Shown here one piece after another: positions 1 through 7,233 of a stretch of 8,787 bases of DNA. The translations under genes and the position numbers were made by a program. The notes below the pieces were generated by a model that was given only the letters and a program-made list of their open reading frames with translations, did not search any database and was not told the origin of the DNA. Origin of the DNA: Clostridiales bacterium (GTDB lineage Bacteria > Bacillota_A > Clostridia > Saccharofermentanales > Saccharofermentanaceae). The DNA lies in assembly GCA_024695545.1 (NCBI GenBank), contig JAILHZ010000041.1, positions 1 to 8,787 on the forward strand, given 5' to 3'. Within the stretch, counting starts at the first letter, position 1. Every line of letters starts with the position of its first letter.

Positions 1-536
1 CCTTCGATATAAAGAACGCATGCTGTACATGCCTCTTCGATATCGGCTGTGATATCCAGTTCCTGATAATCATAATCCGCAGTGCAAGTCACCGAACCGA
101 GATTTGCATACTGCTGGTCTGCAACCTCATAAATGCTCTTGGCAACGGTTGCCGTAAAAGACTTCTCGGCTTCCTGATCCGCTGAATCAACAGCAGCGAT
201 CTTGGCCTTGATCGAAACCTTGTTGCCGATAAAAGCGCTCAGATTAAAACTGTATCCGAAATATCCATCAGTTCTGTCCTTAACAATAAGTGCCTTTGAT
301 CCTTCTGCACCTTTGTCCTCGGAAAGCTCAAAGGTCGGATTGCCGAATTTTCCGCCCTTAACATCTGCTTCCGTGGCATAGTCTTCGAAGTTTTCACTTA
401 TCGAAGGTACCTCGTCCGCGTTGACCCGCGGTCCGTGCCAAGCCGCCCCAAGCATTAGGCTTCCTGTCATTGCCACACAGAGAAGAACCGACACAAGTCT
501 TTCCCGCATGCGGCGCACATAAACATGCTTCCTCAT
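1..536 (-). CDS. Secreted protein with a carbohydrate-binding-like N-terminal domain, partial (C-terminus outside window)
   Basis: The first 178 codons of a gene running off the left edge are visible. The start ATG at 534-536 follows an AAAGGA ribosome binding site at 7-base spacing. The protein begins with a basic segment (MRKHVYVRRMRERL), a hydrophobic core at about residues 15-32 and a likely signal peptidase I site after VNA (residue 40), so it is exported. From about residue 47 the mature part reads ENFED, then a segment like KALIVKDRTDGYFGYSFNLS, then alternating beta-strand-like stretches. This resembles the beta-sandwich carbohydrate-binding modules of the CBM4/9/22 type found at the front of clostridial xylanases. 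A catalytic domain would lie outside the window, so the enzyme class is not known. The inferred role is extracellular polysaccharide binding or degradation. The gene lies 183 bp downstream of the ABC operon and is probably a separate transcript. Family assignment is by eye and moderate in certainty. Confidence 0.8.
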   Translation of the reverse strand, partial: MRKHVYVRRMRERLVSVLLCVAMTGSLMLGAAWHGPRVNADEVPSISENFEDYATEADVKGGKFGNPTFELSEDKGAEGSKALIVKDRTDGYFGYSFNLSAFIGNKVSIKAKIAAVDSADQEAEKSFTATVAKSIYEVADQQYANLGSVTCTADYDYQELDITADIEEACTACVLYIE

Positions 537-589
537 CTTTACATCCTTTCTGCCGACAATAACCCCAAACCGCCGGCATTAAATTTTTT

Positions 590-615
590 GTGATATTTTT
601 ACCTGGAAAAATCAC
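590..615 (-). promoter_or_regulatory. Interrupted inverted repeat upstream of the secreted-protein gene, possible operator
   Basis: GTGAT (590-594) and ATCAC (611-615) form outer arms, with ATTTTT (595-600) and AAAAAT (607-612) as inner arms around a 6-base centre. The two arm sets are offset by about two bases, so this is an imperfect dyad. It lies 54-79 bases upstream of the start codon. Carbohydrate-use genes are often controlled by repressors binding such dyads, but no specific regulator can be named. Confidence 0.25.
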
Positions 616-655
616 CGTAACTGCGCTCATCATAGCACGGAGGCGAACTTGTGTC

Positions 656-669
656 GTTATATTAGTATA
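656..669 (-). promoter_or_regulatory. Weak -10-like hexamers upstream of the secreted-protein gene
   Basis: On the minus strand TATACT (664-669) and TATAAC (656-661) overlap in an A/T-rich stretch about 120-135 bases before the start codon. Neither has a recognisable -35 hexamer at 16-18 bp. The promoter is therefore uncertain, may depend on an activator, or may lie elsewhere between 537 and 719. No terminator for the upstream ABC operon is evident here; the only nearby hairpin (AAGAA/TTCTT around 671-686) is too weak. Confidence 0.2.
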
Positions 670-719
670 AAGAACTGAAATTCTTCATGTGTTTTTCACG
701 GTTATTCATGACTTTAGTT

Positions 720-1367
720 TCATTTATTTATCATGGGCTGGATTCTCCCCTTGTCCATCTCATGAACAGTATCACATAACACTTCAATATCTTCCGCGGA
801 GTGGGATGCGATCAGGATCGTCTTGCCGGACTTTTTAAGATCCAGTAGATAGTTCCTCATCTCCACGACTCCGTCTTTATCCAGACCGTTCATAGGTTCA
901 TCGAGGATCAGGATATCCGGATCTTCCATGATCGCCTGGGCAAGGCCCAAACGCTGGCGCATACCGAGAGAATACTTCCCGACATGCTTGTTACTGTTCG
1001 GATCGAGTCCGACTTTCTCGATAGTGCTGCGGATCTTTTCCTTCGAGATCTTCCCCTTGATATCCGCGAGGAAACGAAGGTTCTGATATGCCGTATATCC
1101 GGGAAGGAAGCCGGGTGTCTCGATGATCACCCCGATATTCTCCGGGATGTCGAAGTTCTTTTTCATGACTTTCCCGTTGATCGAGATGGTCCCGGATGTC
1201 ACCGGCACGAACCCGCAGATACACTTCATCAGCATGGTCTTCCCGCTTCCGTTTCTACCGATCAAACCATGCACTTTCCCTTTCTCCAGTTCCACGGAGA
1301 CGTCCGTCAGTACAGACGTCTCACCGAATCTTTTATTCACATTTTCTACTTTAATTGCAATAGACAT
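720..1367 (-). CDS. ABC transporter ATPase, BcrA/LanF-like, with an E-loop
   Basis: This 215-residue protein is the nucleotide-binding subunit of an ABC transporter and powers the two permeases encoded just upstream in the operon. Visible motifs are Walker A GRNGSGKT (37-44), an ABC signature in the form YSLGMRQRL (132-140), Walker B ILILDEP (152-158) and the H-loop histidine in ASHS (H189). The position that is normally the Q-loop Gln is Glu83, in IGVIIETPGFLPGYTAYQNL. Such an E-loop is a known feature of BcrA and lantibiotic-immunity LanF ATPases, which act on membrane-active peptides. The length suits a stand-alone ATPase, shorter than the roughly 300-residue BcrA form. The start follows AGGAGAG, and the gene begins 23 bp after the stop of the second permease. 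A role in removing or resisting a membrane-active peptide is inference; the ATPase assignment is secure. Confidence 0.93.
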   Translation of the reverse strand: MSIAIKVENVNKRFGETSVLTDVSVELEKGKVHGLIGRNGSGKTMLMKCICGFVPVTSGTISINGKVMKKNFDIPENIGVIIETPGFLPGYTAYQNLRFLADIKGKISKEKIRSTIEKVGLDPNSNKHVGKYSLGMRQRLGLAQAIMEDPDILILDEPMNGLDKDGVVEMRNYLLDLKKSGKTILIASHSAEDIEVLCDTVHEMDKGRIQPMINK

Positions 1368-1390
1368 TTCAGGCTCTCCTTTTTCTTAAG

Positions 1391-2236
1391 CTATTCTTTC
1401 AGTTCCTGATCGAAGTTATGTTTCTTCACCATAAGAAGGATAATTAGAAACAGTGCGATAGTAATGACGGTATATACAGAACAGACATATCCGTATGCGG
1501 GTTTTCTGTCTCTTTCGGAAAGATGCAGCGAATTCAGTGTGCTCCAGGATATGGGGGAGAACGGAAGGAACTTCGTATCTTTTGCAGCCACCGCCGAGAA
1601 TACGAGTAAGCATGATGCGGCAAAAGAACCTGTCCCACGGATCCGCATGTTCAGGAAGAATGTAATGAGCCCAAGGATCACTCCCGATATCCATGAGAAA
1701 AGGAATGTAAACCACACAGCCGACATCGGGGAGAACAGTCGGATGACGTTTTCTTCCGCACTGAATTCAATTCCGTAGTTGAGCGATGCTCTGGTCTTGG
1801 CCAGCGTATTCATGACCTTTCCCCACTCGGAAGTAAATGTGATATACCTTAGATTCAAAATGACCGACAGCAGAAATAAGTATGCGAAATACAGAGCTGA
1901 AGTCGTAAAGATATACAGAAGCTGCCCGGCGCACCACTTTCTCTTTCCCGCTCTTGCCAGGACATAGAGCTGGTTCTGATCAAAGAACGGTGCGTTGCAG
2001 AAGATCAGAATAAGCGGGAAGAACAGAAGCAGTTTGTTGTAATATCTCATATACAGAAACGGGAAGATCCACGGTGAGGATTTTACCCCCGTCTGTTCCA
2101 CAAATTCACCCAGTCCCTTGGTCAGGGAGTGGACAATGATCGCCGCCAGAAGAAGCGCGATCCAAACCCGATAGTCACTCTTCCATTTCCGTATATTCTG
2201 CATCGCAACAGAGCGGGCAGGCCTACACCATCTCAT
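1391..2236 (-). CDS. ABC-2-type transporter permease subunit (second permease)
   Basis: This 281-residue polytopic membrane protein has about six hydrophobic segments (roughly 24-39, 66-81, 104-128, 170-196, 203-218, 246-270), with a large soluble or re-entrant part between the third and fourth. This is the layout of ABC-2 permeases that pair with BcrA/LanF ATPases. I chose the ATG at 2234-2236 because AAGGAGG lies 7 bases upstream. An in-frame ATG at 2257 would add seven residues but has no comparable site and would overlap the upstream gene further. With the chosen start the gene overlaps the first permease by 14 bp, a sign of translational coupling. Segments FFDQNQLYVLARAGKRKW (about 84-101) correspond in position to the cytoplasmic loop that contacts the ATPase in this family (inference). 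It differs from the first permease, suggesting a heteromeric channel. Confidence 0.8.
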   Translation of the reverse strand: MRWCRPARSVAMQNIRKWKSDYRVWIALLLAAIIVHSLTKGLGEFVEQTGVKSSPWIFPFLYMRYYNKLLLFFPLILIFCNAPFFDQNQLYVLARAGKRKWCAGQLLYIFTTSALYFAYLFLLSVILNLRYITFTSEWGKVMNTLAKTRASLNYGIEFSAEENVIRLFSPMSAVWFTFLFSWISGVILGLITFFLNMRIRGTGSFAASCLLVFSAVAAKDTKFLPFSPISWSTLNSLHLSERDRKPAYGYVCSVYTVITIALFLIILLMVKKHNFDQELKE

Positions 2237-2978
2237 TTCGATTCCTCCTTCCTGCAAAGTACGAGAACATCACTTCGGAAAACACGATTACCATAAGGAA
2301 TAATCCGATCGTATAGAGGTAATCCGTGGCGGCAGACTTTGCAAAAACATCACTGCAGTGACTCAGTCTGTACAGGTTCAGATATGTGGGGAACTTATCT
2401 GTCAATTCCTCGAGAAGATACCCGAAGATCAGGGGCGAACCAAGAGCCACATATTTATTCGGGATCACGGAGCTCAGGGCAAATCCTACCATGGTCCACA
2501 TCGTGCAATAGAACGAAAAAATAGAAAGCTCGATCAGCGTATACAGGACCGGGACAGATTGCGCGATCCCGTCATAGATTCCGCCCGCTTCATAGGACTT
2601 CACGGGGCAGAATACCGAGACGATTCCGAAGAATATTACTAACCCGGAGAACAGGGAAACAAATCCGGAAACTGCGCAGGCTAGGAAACTCGATCGCGTA
2701 TAGTTCCGTATCCCGCTTCGTACCACGATAGAACGGATGAATCCGGAATTCTGATCCTGACAGTACAAGGTTACTGCCGGAACCGCTGCGAAGAAGACCA
2801 GGACTTTCTTAAGAAGGCCTAAATTCAGCATCACGTCGATCACATACACCGAGCTGCAGGATGGATCGAAAAACTCTCTGGCACAGAAATAACACAAGAT
2901 GACTGTACCGAACATAGAGAAGAAAAAACTTTTAGAAAGAAATGTCCTTCTCACACTTTGTCTGATCATCTTTCCCAT
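2223..2978 (-). CDS. ABC-2-type transporter permease subunit (first permease)
   Basis: This 251-residue membrane protein has about six hydrophobic segments (roughly 17-33, 54-72, 97-124, 141-170, 175-192, 220-242), as in ABC-2 permeases. The stretch DQNSGFIRSIVVRSGIRNY (75-93), between the second and third segments, matches the usual pattern of a charged loop followed by SG and basic residues that docks on the ATPase. I prefer the ATG at 2976-2978, which has GGAG at 7-base spacing. A GTG at 2982-2984 would overlap the lipoprotein stop but sits almost on top of the ribosome binding site. The gene begins 2 bp after the lipoprotein stop and overlaps the second permease by 14 bp. The substrate cannot be read from the sequence; a membrane-active peptide is possible given the E-loop ATPase partner. 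Confidence 0.82.
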   Translation of the reverse strand: MGKMIRQSVRRTFLSKSFFFSMFGTVILCYFCAREFFDPSCSSVYVIDVMLNLGLLKKVLVFFAAVPAVTLYCQDQNSGFIRSIVVRSGIRNYTRSSFLACAVSGFVSLFSGLVIFFGIVSVFCPVKSYEAGGIYDGIAQSVPVLYTLIELSIFSFYCTMWTMVGFALSSVIPNKYVALGSPLIFGYLLEELTDKFPTYLNLYRLSHCSDVFAKSAATDYLYTIGLFLMVIVFSEVMFSYFAGRRNRNEMV

Positions 2979-2980
2979 CT

Positions 2981-4201
2981 TCACTCTCCATAAAAGTTAA
3001 GTTCTATCTTTTCACCGGTCACAGCCGAGTACAGCATGACAAACGTTCCGTAACTGTCTTTTTCTCCTTCGGTTTTGGCTGTGGTGATCCTTTTCCCGAG
3101 GACGATCCAGACCGGCTCCATGACGATATTCGAACTTCCATCTTCCTGTCGGAGAATATAGGTCAGACGGAGCTGATTAATAATTAGTGTTTTATTTGAT
3201 ATGATGTCGGCGTATTCATCCTGGATCGATTTGACGACCTTAGTGGGAGCATAAATGCAGGACATCTGACCTTGCGAAGCAATATCACAGATTCCGCTTA
3301 TATGGAAGGCCACAAGTCCTGTTCTTCCATATATGAAGTACACCTTACCGGAACTGAACATCTCGTTTTCTCCGCCACCCCAGAAGCCCAGTGGATTGAG
3401 TCCCTGATAACGGACCGGATAGATCAGTGCATAGACTTCATCCTCACTGGTGCAGGGACTGACAGGATCTCCGGTCTTATCCACCGTTTTTTCTAAATCA
3501 ATAATTGCATTGATGGAATTGAAGTCCATCGAGAGGATCTTCGGATCTCCGACCAGGTCACGGATTCGCATTGTATCCAAGATCGATTCTGCGCTTTGGA
3601 TAGCCTCATCCTTATTCAGTCCTTCAATACTGCTATTGCCGAATTCCTTATCCATCGATTCCGGCGACGTATACCGGCCAAAATAATCAAAGAACGAGGC
3701 ATAGTCCTTATCCTTCTCCTGAACTGTTGAATACTCTACGGAATCCAAATAGAAAATGATGTCACTGTCATCATCGAAGGTGCACACACGGGTCAGATCT
3801 TCCGGACCGGAATTCTCGAAAGTATTATCACTCTTTACCGTTCTTCCGCCCGCGATCTGCGAAATAATATCATCCTGATCCCATTGGCGCAAAGCTGCTT
3901 CGGATGTACTGACCGTTGACTGGTAGTTGATTCCTTCCGGCATGTGGATACTGGCCCTGACATCTACATTCGGCACACTCTCGTCTCGTATACTGGCAGG
4001 AAAATCAGCCGGATCCGGATATGCTCCGTTGGCCGTCTGGCCATCCGGGTTTCCCTGGCCTCCCTGCAGCATAACTGCATCGCCGCTTCCGATGACAGAC
4101 TCTTTTGCCTGACCGGTTTTCGGAAAGCACCCTGATAGCATAGTGGCAAGATATATCGAAGATACAGCCGCGACCATCTTTTTGTTCATTGTTTTTTTCA
4201 T
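2981..4201 (-). CDS. Large lipoprotein, first gene of the ABC transporter operon
   Basis: This 406-residue protein has a lipoprotein signal peptide: basic MKKTMNKK, a short hydrophobic core and the lipobox LSGC with the lipidated Cys at residue 25. It should be anchored on the outer face of the cytoplasmic membrane. After an Asp/Gly/Pro-rich linker (about 26-75) it has a mixed alpha/beta region with no motif I can assign to a named family. The start ATG follows GAGGTG at good spacing. The stop lies 2 bp before the first permease, so it is co-transcribed and probably cooperates with the transporter. By analogy with LanI immunity lipoproteins next to LanFEG it could bind a peptide at the surface, but it is much longer than NisI or SpaI (about 250 residues or fewer), and it could equally be a sensor or solute-binding component. 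The function is unknown. Confidence 0.85.
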   Translation of the reverse strand: MKKTMNKKMVAAVSSIYLATMLSGCFPKTGQAKESVIGSGDAVMLQGGQGNPDGQTANGAYPDPADFPASIRDESVPNVDVRASIHMPEGINYQSTVSTSEAALRQWDQDDIISQIAGGRTVKSDNTFENSGPEDLTRVCTFDDDSDIIFYLDSVEYSTVQEKDKDYASFFDYFGRYTSPESMDKEFGNSSIEGLNKDEAIQSAESILDTMRIRDLVGDPKILSMDFNSINAIIDLEKTVDKTGDPVSPCTSEDEVYALIYPVRYQGLNPLGFWGGGENEMFSSGKVYFIYGRTGLVAFHISGICDIASQGQMSCIYAPTKVVKSIQDEYADIISNKTLIINQLRLTYILRQEDGSSNIVMEPVWIVLGKRITTAKTEGEKDSYGTFVMLYSAVTGEKIELNFYGE

Positions 4202-4247
4202 ATCGGTTTCACCTCATATTCCGTATCGTTTGGATTCTCATTAATCA

Positions 4248-4276
4248 GTCCCGCAGGAGGTTCTTTTCGGAGGGAC
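4248..4276 (-). other. Small dyad in the leader of the lipoprotein operon
   Basis: GTCCC (4248-4252) and GGGAC (4272-4276) form a 5-bp inverted repeat with a 19-base interior, between the upstream terminator and the lipoprotein start. No convincing -35/-10 pair is visible in 4202-4290. The ABC operon may therefore use an activator-dependent promoter, and this dyad is a candidate regulatory element. It is short and could be chance. Confidence 0.18.
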
Positions 4277-4290
4277 GTATTTGGATTTTG

Positions 4291-4331
4291 AAAAAAACCT
4301 CCCGCAAGATCTGAGTTGATCTTACGGGAGG
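4291..4331 (-). terminator. Rho-independent terminator of the two-component operon
   Basis: The arms at 4298-4311 and 4318-4331 pair over 14 bp around a 6-base loop. Read on the minus strand, all 14 positions pair, one as a U-G wobble, and the hairpin is followed directly by seven U residues (4291-4297). On the plus strand the same position would be a C-A mismatch, which fits minus-strand use. It begins about 40 bases after the stop of the 234-residue exported protein and separates the regulatory operon from the ABC operon. Confidence 0.93.
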
Positions 4332-4370
4332 CTTGTATCTGAATTTCTATCAAGATGTATCAGAGTTGTA

Positions 4371-5075
4371 TCAGATTGTTTTATCCATTTCGTTTTTCTT
4401 TTCTTCATCCGTCAGGGTCCGGCTGATTCCGAATTTGAATTCGCTTCCGGATGATTCATTCTTTTCTGACTCTATCTGACGGAACGTATAGAGATCTTCA
4501 TCGAACCCGCACCCGTCCCCGTAATAAGTCCGTACTGTTTCTTCCAGTTCATCCGTGGAAAGCACTGTTTCCGGCTTGCCTTCAGCAGAATAATAGACCA
4601 TGTCGAGGAGGATCATCGTCTTCTCTTCGAAAACCATCTCCATCACTCCATCATCCGTCTTGGCCACAATATTCACGACCCCGACTGCAGCAGCGTGATC
4701 TCCGATCATCACCAGCGTATTGTTCCTGTATGCTCCTATTCCGGAACAATCTAACAGAGACTGAAACTTCAGGGTAGCAGGGCTTCCCTGTCCGAAAACC
4801 ATTTCCAGTATTTCTTTTCCCTTCCTAATCGTTTCGCCATACTCCGGACTATTCGAATTCAGTTGGGAATTATCCGTCCCGACGCCGATCTCCCTGTCCC
4901 GGTAAAGCTGTGCGACGGTTTTCTTCGTCAGTGTTTCACGTTCTCCCATGTCCCGGTCACGGTATTCAGTTTCGGAGAGAAGCTTCTTTTGACGCGCACT
5001 GCTGATCATCCTCGGAACCAGAATGCATCCGCATGTCAGAAGGATAAGGGCAAACACAAGTAAAGTCTTTCTCAT
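4371..5075 (-). CDS. Exported or membrane-anchored protein coupled to the histidine kinase, unknown function
   Basis: This 234-residue protein starts with one hydrophobic segment (about residues 5-23, after MRKT), followed by a hydrophilic body. The segment contains LLTCGC, a poor lipobox, so it may be an unusual lipoprotein but more likely a signal anchor with the body outside the cell. I do not recognise the family. A charged stretch (about 28-62) precedes a mixed alpha/beta region (about 80-200) and an acidic, lysine-rich tail. Its ATG overlaps the kinase stop in an ATGA arrangement, preceded by a strong AGGAGG-rich site inside the end of the kinase gene, so the two are translationally coupled. 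It is the last gene before the terminator. Proteins in this position often modulate the kinase from outside, for example by holding or presenting a signal; here that is inference from position only. Confidence 0.8.
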   Translation of the reverse strand: MRKTLLVFALILLTCGCILVPRMISSARQKKLLSETEYRDRDMGERETLTKKTVAQLYRDREIGVGTDNSQLNSNSPEYGETIRKGKEILEMVFGQGSPATLKFQSLLDCSGIGAYRNNTLVMIGDHAAAVGVVNIVAKTDDGVMEMVFEEKTMILLDMVYYSAEGKPETVLSTDELEETVRTYYGDGCGFDEDLYTFRQIESEKNESSGSEFKFGISRTLTDEEKKNEMDKTI

Positions 5076-6475
5076 GACTCCTCTCCTCCTTTCTGCAGCG
5101 TGAAGGACACCGTCGTTCCTTTACCCTGCTCACTCTCAATGAGCAGTTCCGTTCCGTGAAGTCTGGCAATCTCTTTGCATAATGACAATCCGAGACCGGC
5201 CCCGCCCAGTTTCCTCGAACGGGACTTGTCTTCCCGGAAGAAAGGTTCCGTGATCTTATCGAGATTCTCTCTCGCGATACCGCGTCCGTGATCTTCGACA
5301 TAGAATCTGATCCTGTTCCCCTCCGGAGTCCCACCGATCCTGATCACCGAACCCGCCTCCGATGCTTTGCTCGCATTATCAGCAAGATTCGAAAACAGGG
5401 AAAGCAGAAGGACACGGTTTCCGGAGACAGTCTCCTTCGGAAGATCGCATTCGAATGCCACCTGATACTTCTTCTCAAGTGTACGAAGCGCAGTCTGAAG
5501 TTCGCTCCCGATCACATCAAGATCCAGTTCCTCCATCTCCACATCTTCGTTGCGGTAAACATACAGATCCAGAAGCTGAAGTGAAAGACGCTCGAGCCGT
5601 TTCGACTCCATAAGGATCGCATCGGTGGCCTGGTCTTTCTCCTCTTTATCCATGTCATAGGATTTCAGCATCTGGGCATAGCCGATAATGGCTGTCATCG
5701 GGGTCTTCATCTCGTGAGTAAAATCGGATACAAATGCATCTCTTTTCATAAGCTCATCGGAGATGGTCCGGATCTTCTCCTCGATGGCATCCGACATCGA
5801 ATTCACACTTCCGGATAATGCGCGGATCTCTTCGTCATCGGAAGAACGGATCTCCATCTTTCTTCCGTAATCTCCGCCGGCTATATCATCTACGGTCTCT
5901 GTCAGTCTCTTAAGCGGCTTCGTGGCCCGCTCCGTAAGGAAATACAGGGAAAGGCCGCTTAAGATGGCAATGCCCAGGACAGCAATGGTATAGAAGGTCC
6001 AGAAGCGGTAACTCTGCTCCCGTATTTGAGTAAAATCAGAAGAGATCTCAAGATAATAGCCGCCTACATCCGTATCAAGATGAACGATCGTGACAAAAAG
6101 AAAAGCATCTCCCTTTTCCGCATCCGTCACAGCGCTGTATTTTTCGGCATACTTATCCTTCGGAAGATCGATATATGAGGTATCTGCTTCTCCGCTTCCC
6201 GGAGAAAGAAAACGAATATCTGAGATGATTCCTGACAGACTGCTCCGGATCTGCCGCAGAAAAGAGTCTTTCTGGTCCTGAGTGAGTTCCATGGAATAAA
6301 GGTCAGCAAAGTCCATGAAACTGTCGGCCGCACTGTCCACCGCGGCACGCACACGATCTACACGGTCATCCCAGATCGTATCGTTAATACGGAAGATCAG
6401 GAACGCACCGCCCAGACTGCTCGCCAGAAGCACAACGATGTACGCCATCAGGAAGAATTTAAATGACAGTTTCAT
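5072..6475 (-). CDS. Membrane sensor histidine kinase (HAMP, HisKA, HATPase_c)
   Basis: This 467-residue kinase senses an envelope or extracellular signal and phosphorylates the adjacent response regulator. It has a membrane segment at about 7-28, an extracytoplasmic sensor region of about 130 residues (31-158), a second membrane segment at about 161-180, a HAMP linker (about 181-235), and a HisKA helix with phospho-acceptor His254 in DFTHEMKTPM. The ATPase domain shows the N-box (N363 and N367 in FSNLADNAS), the G1 box EDHGRGI (394-400), the F-box EPFF (410-413) and the G2 box GGAGLGLSL (424-432). All catalytic motifs look intact. The sizeable sensor loop differs from BceS-type kinases, which have almost none, so it probably detects a ligand itself or with the downstream exported protein. 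The start ATG overlaps the regulator stop by one base (TAATG). The ligand is unknown. Confidence 0.96.
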   Translation of the reverse strand: MKLSFKFFLMAYIVVLLASSLGGAFLIFRINDTIWDDRVDRVRAAVDSAADSFMDFADLYSMELTQDQKDSFLRQIRSSLSGIISDIRFLSPGSGEADTSYIDLPKDKYAEKYSAVTDAEKGDAFLFVTIVHLDTDVGGYYLEISSDFTQIREQSYRFWTFYTIAVLGIAILSGLSLYFLTERATKPLKRLTETVDDIAGGDYGRKMEIRSSDDEEIRALSGSVNSMSDAIEEKIRTISDELMKRDAFVSDFTHEMKTPMTAIIGYAQMLKSYDMDKEEKDQATDAILMESKRLERLSLQLLDLYVYRNEDVEMEELDLDVIGSELQTALRTLEKKYQVAFECDLPKETVSGNRVLLLSLFSNLADNASKASEAGSVIRIGGTPEGNRIRFYVEDHGRGIARENLDKITEPFFREDKSRSRKLGGAGLGLSLCKEIARLHGTELLIESEQGKGTTVSFTLQKGGEES

Positions 6476-7137
6476 TAGCGTTTCTCCGACTTAAATCGAT
6501 ATCCGACCTTATAGACAGTCTCGATCGTATCGCCGAGATCAAGTTTCTTCTTGAGCCGCTGCACATGAAGATCGATGGTCCGGGTATTACCCATATACGG
6601 CTCCTGCCAGACCTCCTCGAAGATCCTCTCACGATATAAAGCTATGTTTTTATTTCTAACGAAATACAGAAGCAGCTCATATTCTTTCACCGTAAGACTG
6701 ACCGGCTGACCATCCAAAAACACGGAATGCTCCGAAGTATTGATCCGGATCTTTCCTTCTTCAAGTATCTCTTCACTCTTATGGAATCTGCGAAGGACCG
6801 TCTCAACACGGGCGAGAAGTTCGTCCAGATCGAAAGGCTTGGTAATATAATCCTCCGCACCGAGTTTCAGTCCCTTTACTCTATCCGGGACAGATGTTTT
6901 TGCCGTGACGAAAATCACCGGCGTACTGTACGCCTTGATGTACTCGATCAGTTCATATCCGTCATAATCGGGAAGCATTACATCGAGCAGGATCAGATCA
7001 TAGTGCTTCTCCTCAATCGCCTTTGTCGCCGCCATACCATCATACACGGCTTCGCAAAGATAACCGTTCTTGCGAAGGCACATCTTCACCATATCGGCAA
7101 TTGCCTGCTCATCCTCGACCACCAGGATCTTATTCAT
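6475..7137 (-). CDS. OmpR/PhoB-family response regulator
   Basis: This 220-residue transcription factor is the partner of the downstream kinase. The receiver domain (about 1-115) has the acidic pocket E8/D9, phospho-acceptor Asp52 in LILLDVMLP, the conserved Thr78 in FVTAK and Lys100 in ITKPFD. The C-terminal winged helix (about 125-218) carries the recognition-helix region RTIDLHVQRLKKKL (186-199) and the closing VYKVGYRF (208-215). Length and spacing are normal for the family and nothing is missing. The ATG follows AAAGGA at about 8 bases. A strong vegetative promoter lies directly upstream, giving a leader of only about 25 bases. Likely targets are this operon and the neighbouring ABC operon, by analogy with other two-component/transporter pairs; no binding site is proven. 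Confidence 0.96.
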   Translation of the reverse strand: MNKILVVEDEQAIADMVKMCLRKNGYLCEAVYDGMAATKAIEEKHYDLILLDVMLPDYDGYELIEYIKAYSTPVIFVTAKTSVPDRVKGLKLGAEDYITKPFDLDELLARVETVLRRFHKSEEILEEGKIRINTSEHSVFLDGQPVSLTVKEYELLLYFVRNKNIALYRERIFEEVWQEPYMGNTRTIDLHVQRLKKKLDLGDTIETVYKVGYRFKSEKR

Positions 7138-7168
7138 TTGTGTTTCCTTTCTTACGGCCCTCGGACTA

Positions 7169-7197
7169 ATTGTAACTACTCAGAATATTAATGTCAA
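7169..7197 (-). promoter_or_regulatory. Sigma-A-type promoter of the two-component operon
   Basis: On the minus strand a perfect -35 TTGACA (7192-7197) and -10 TACAAT (7169-7174, one mismatch to TATAAT) are separated by exactly 17 bp. Transcription would start near 7162, about 25 bases before the regulator ATG. The -35 lies about 27 bases beyond the stop of the XRE gene, so the two-component operon can be transcribed on its own. Confidence 0.9.
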
Positions 7198-7211
7198 AAC
7201 GATACTCTGAT

Positions 7212-7233
7212 GACCGGACTTTATTATCTGGTC
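7212..7233 (-). other. Small hairpin across the stop codon of the XRE gene
   Basis: GACCGGA (7212-7218) and TCTGGTC (7227-7233) pair over 7 bp, including one G-T wobble, around an 8-base loop that contains the TAA stop. No U-run follows on the minus strand, so it is at best a weak terminator or an mRNA-end stabiliser. Confidence 0.25.

Noticed and set aside
394..633. 79-codon open frame on the minus strand
   Set aside because: It overlaps the signal-peptide gene in another frame, has no ribosome binding site, and reads as low-plausibility protein.
671..719. Terminator after the ABC ATPase
   Set aside because: Only a 5-bp A/T-rich hairpin (AAGAA/TTCTT) and scattered T residues are present, too weak to call.
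6727..7191. 154-codon open frame on the plus strand opposite the response regulator
   Set aside because: The minus-strand frame encodes an intact OmpR-type regulator with all catalytic residues, so the opposite frame is a shadow.
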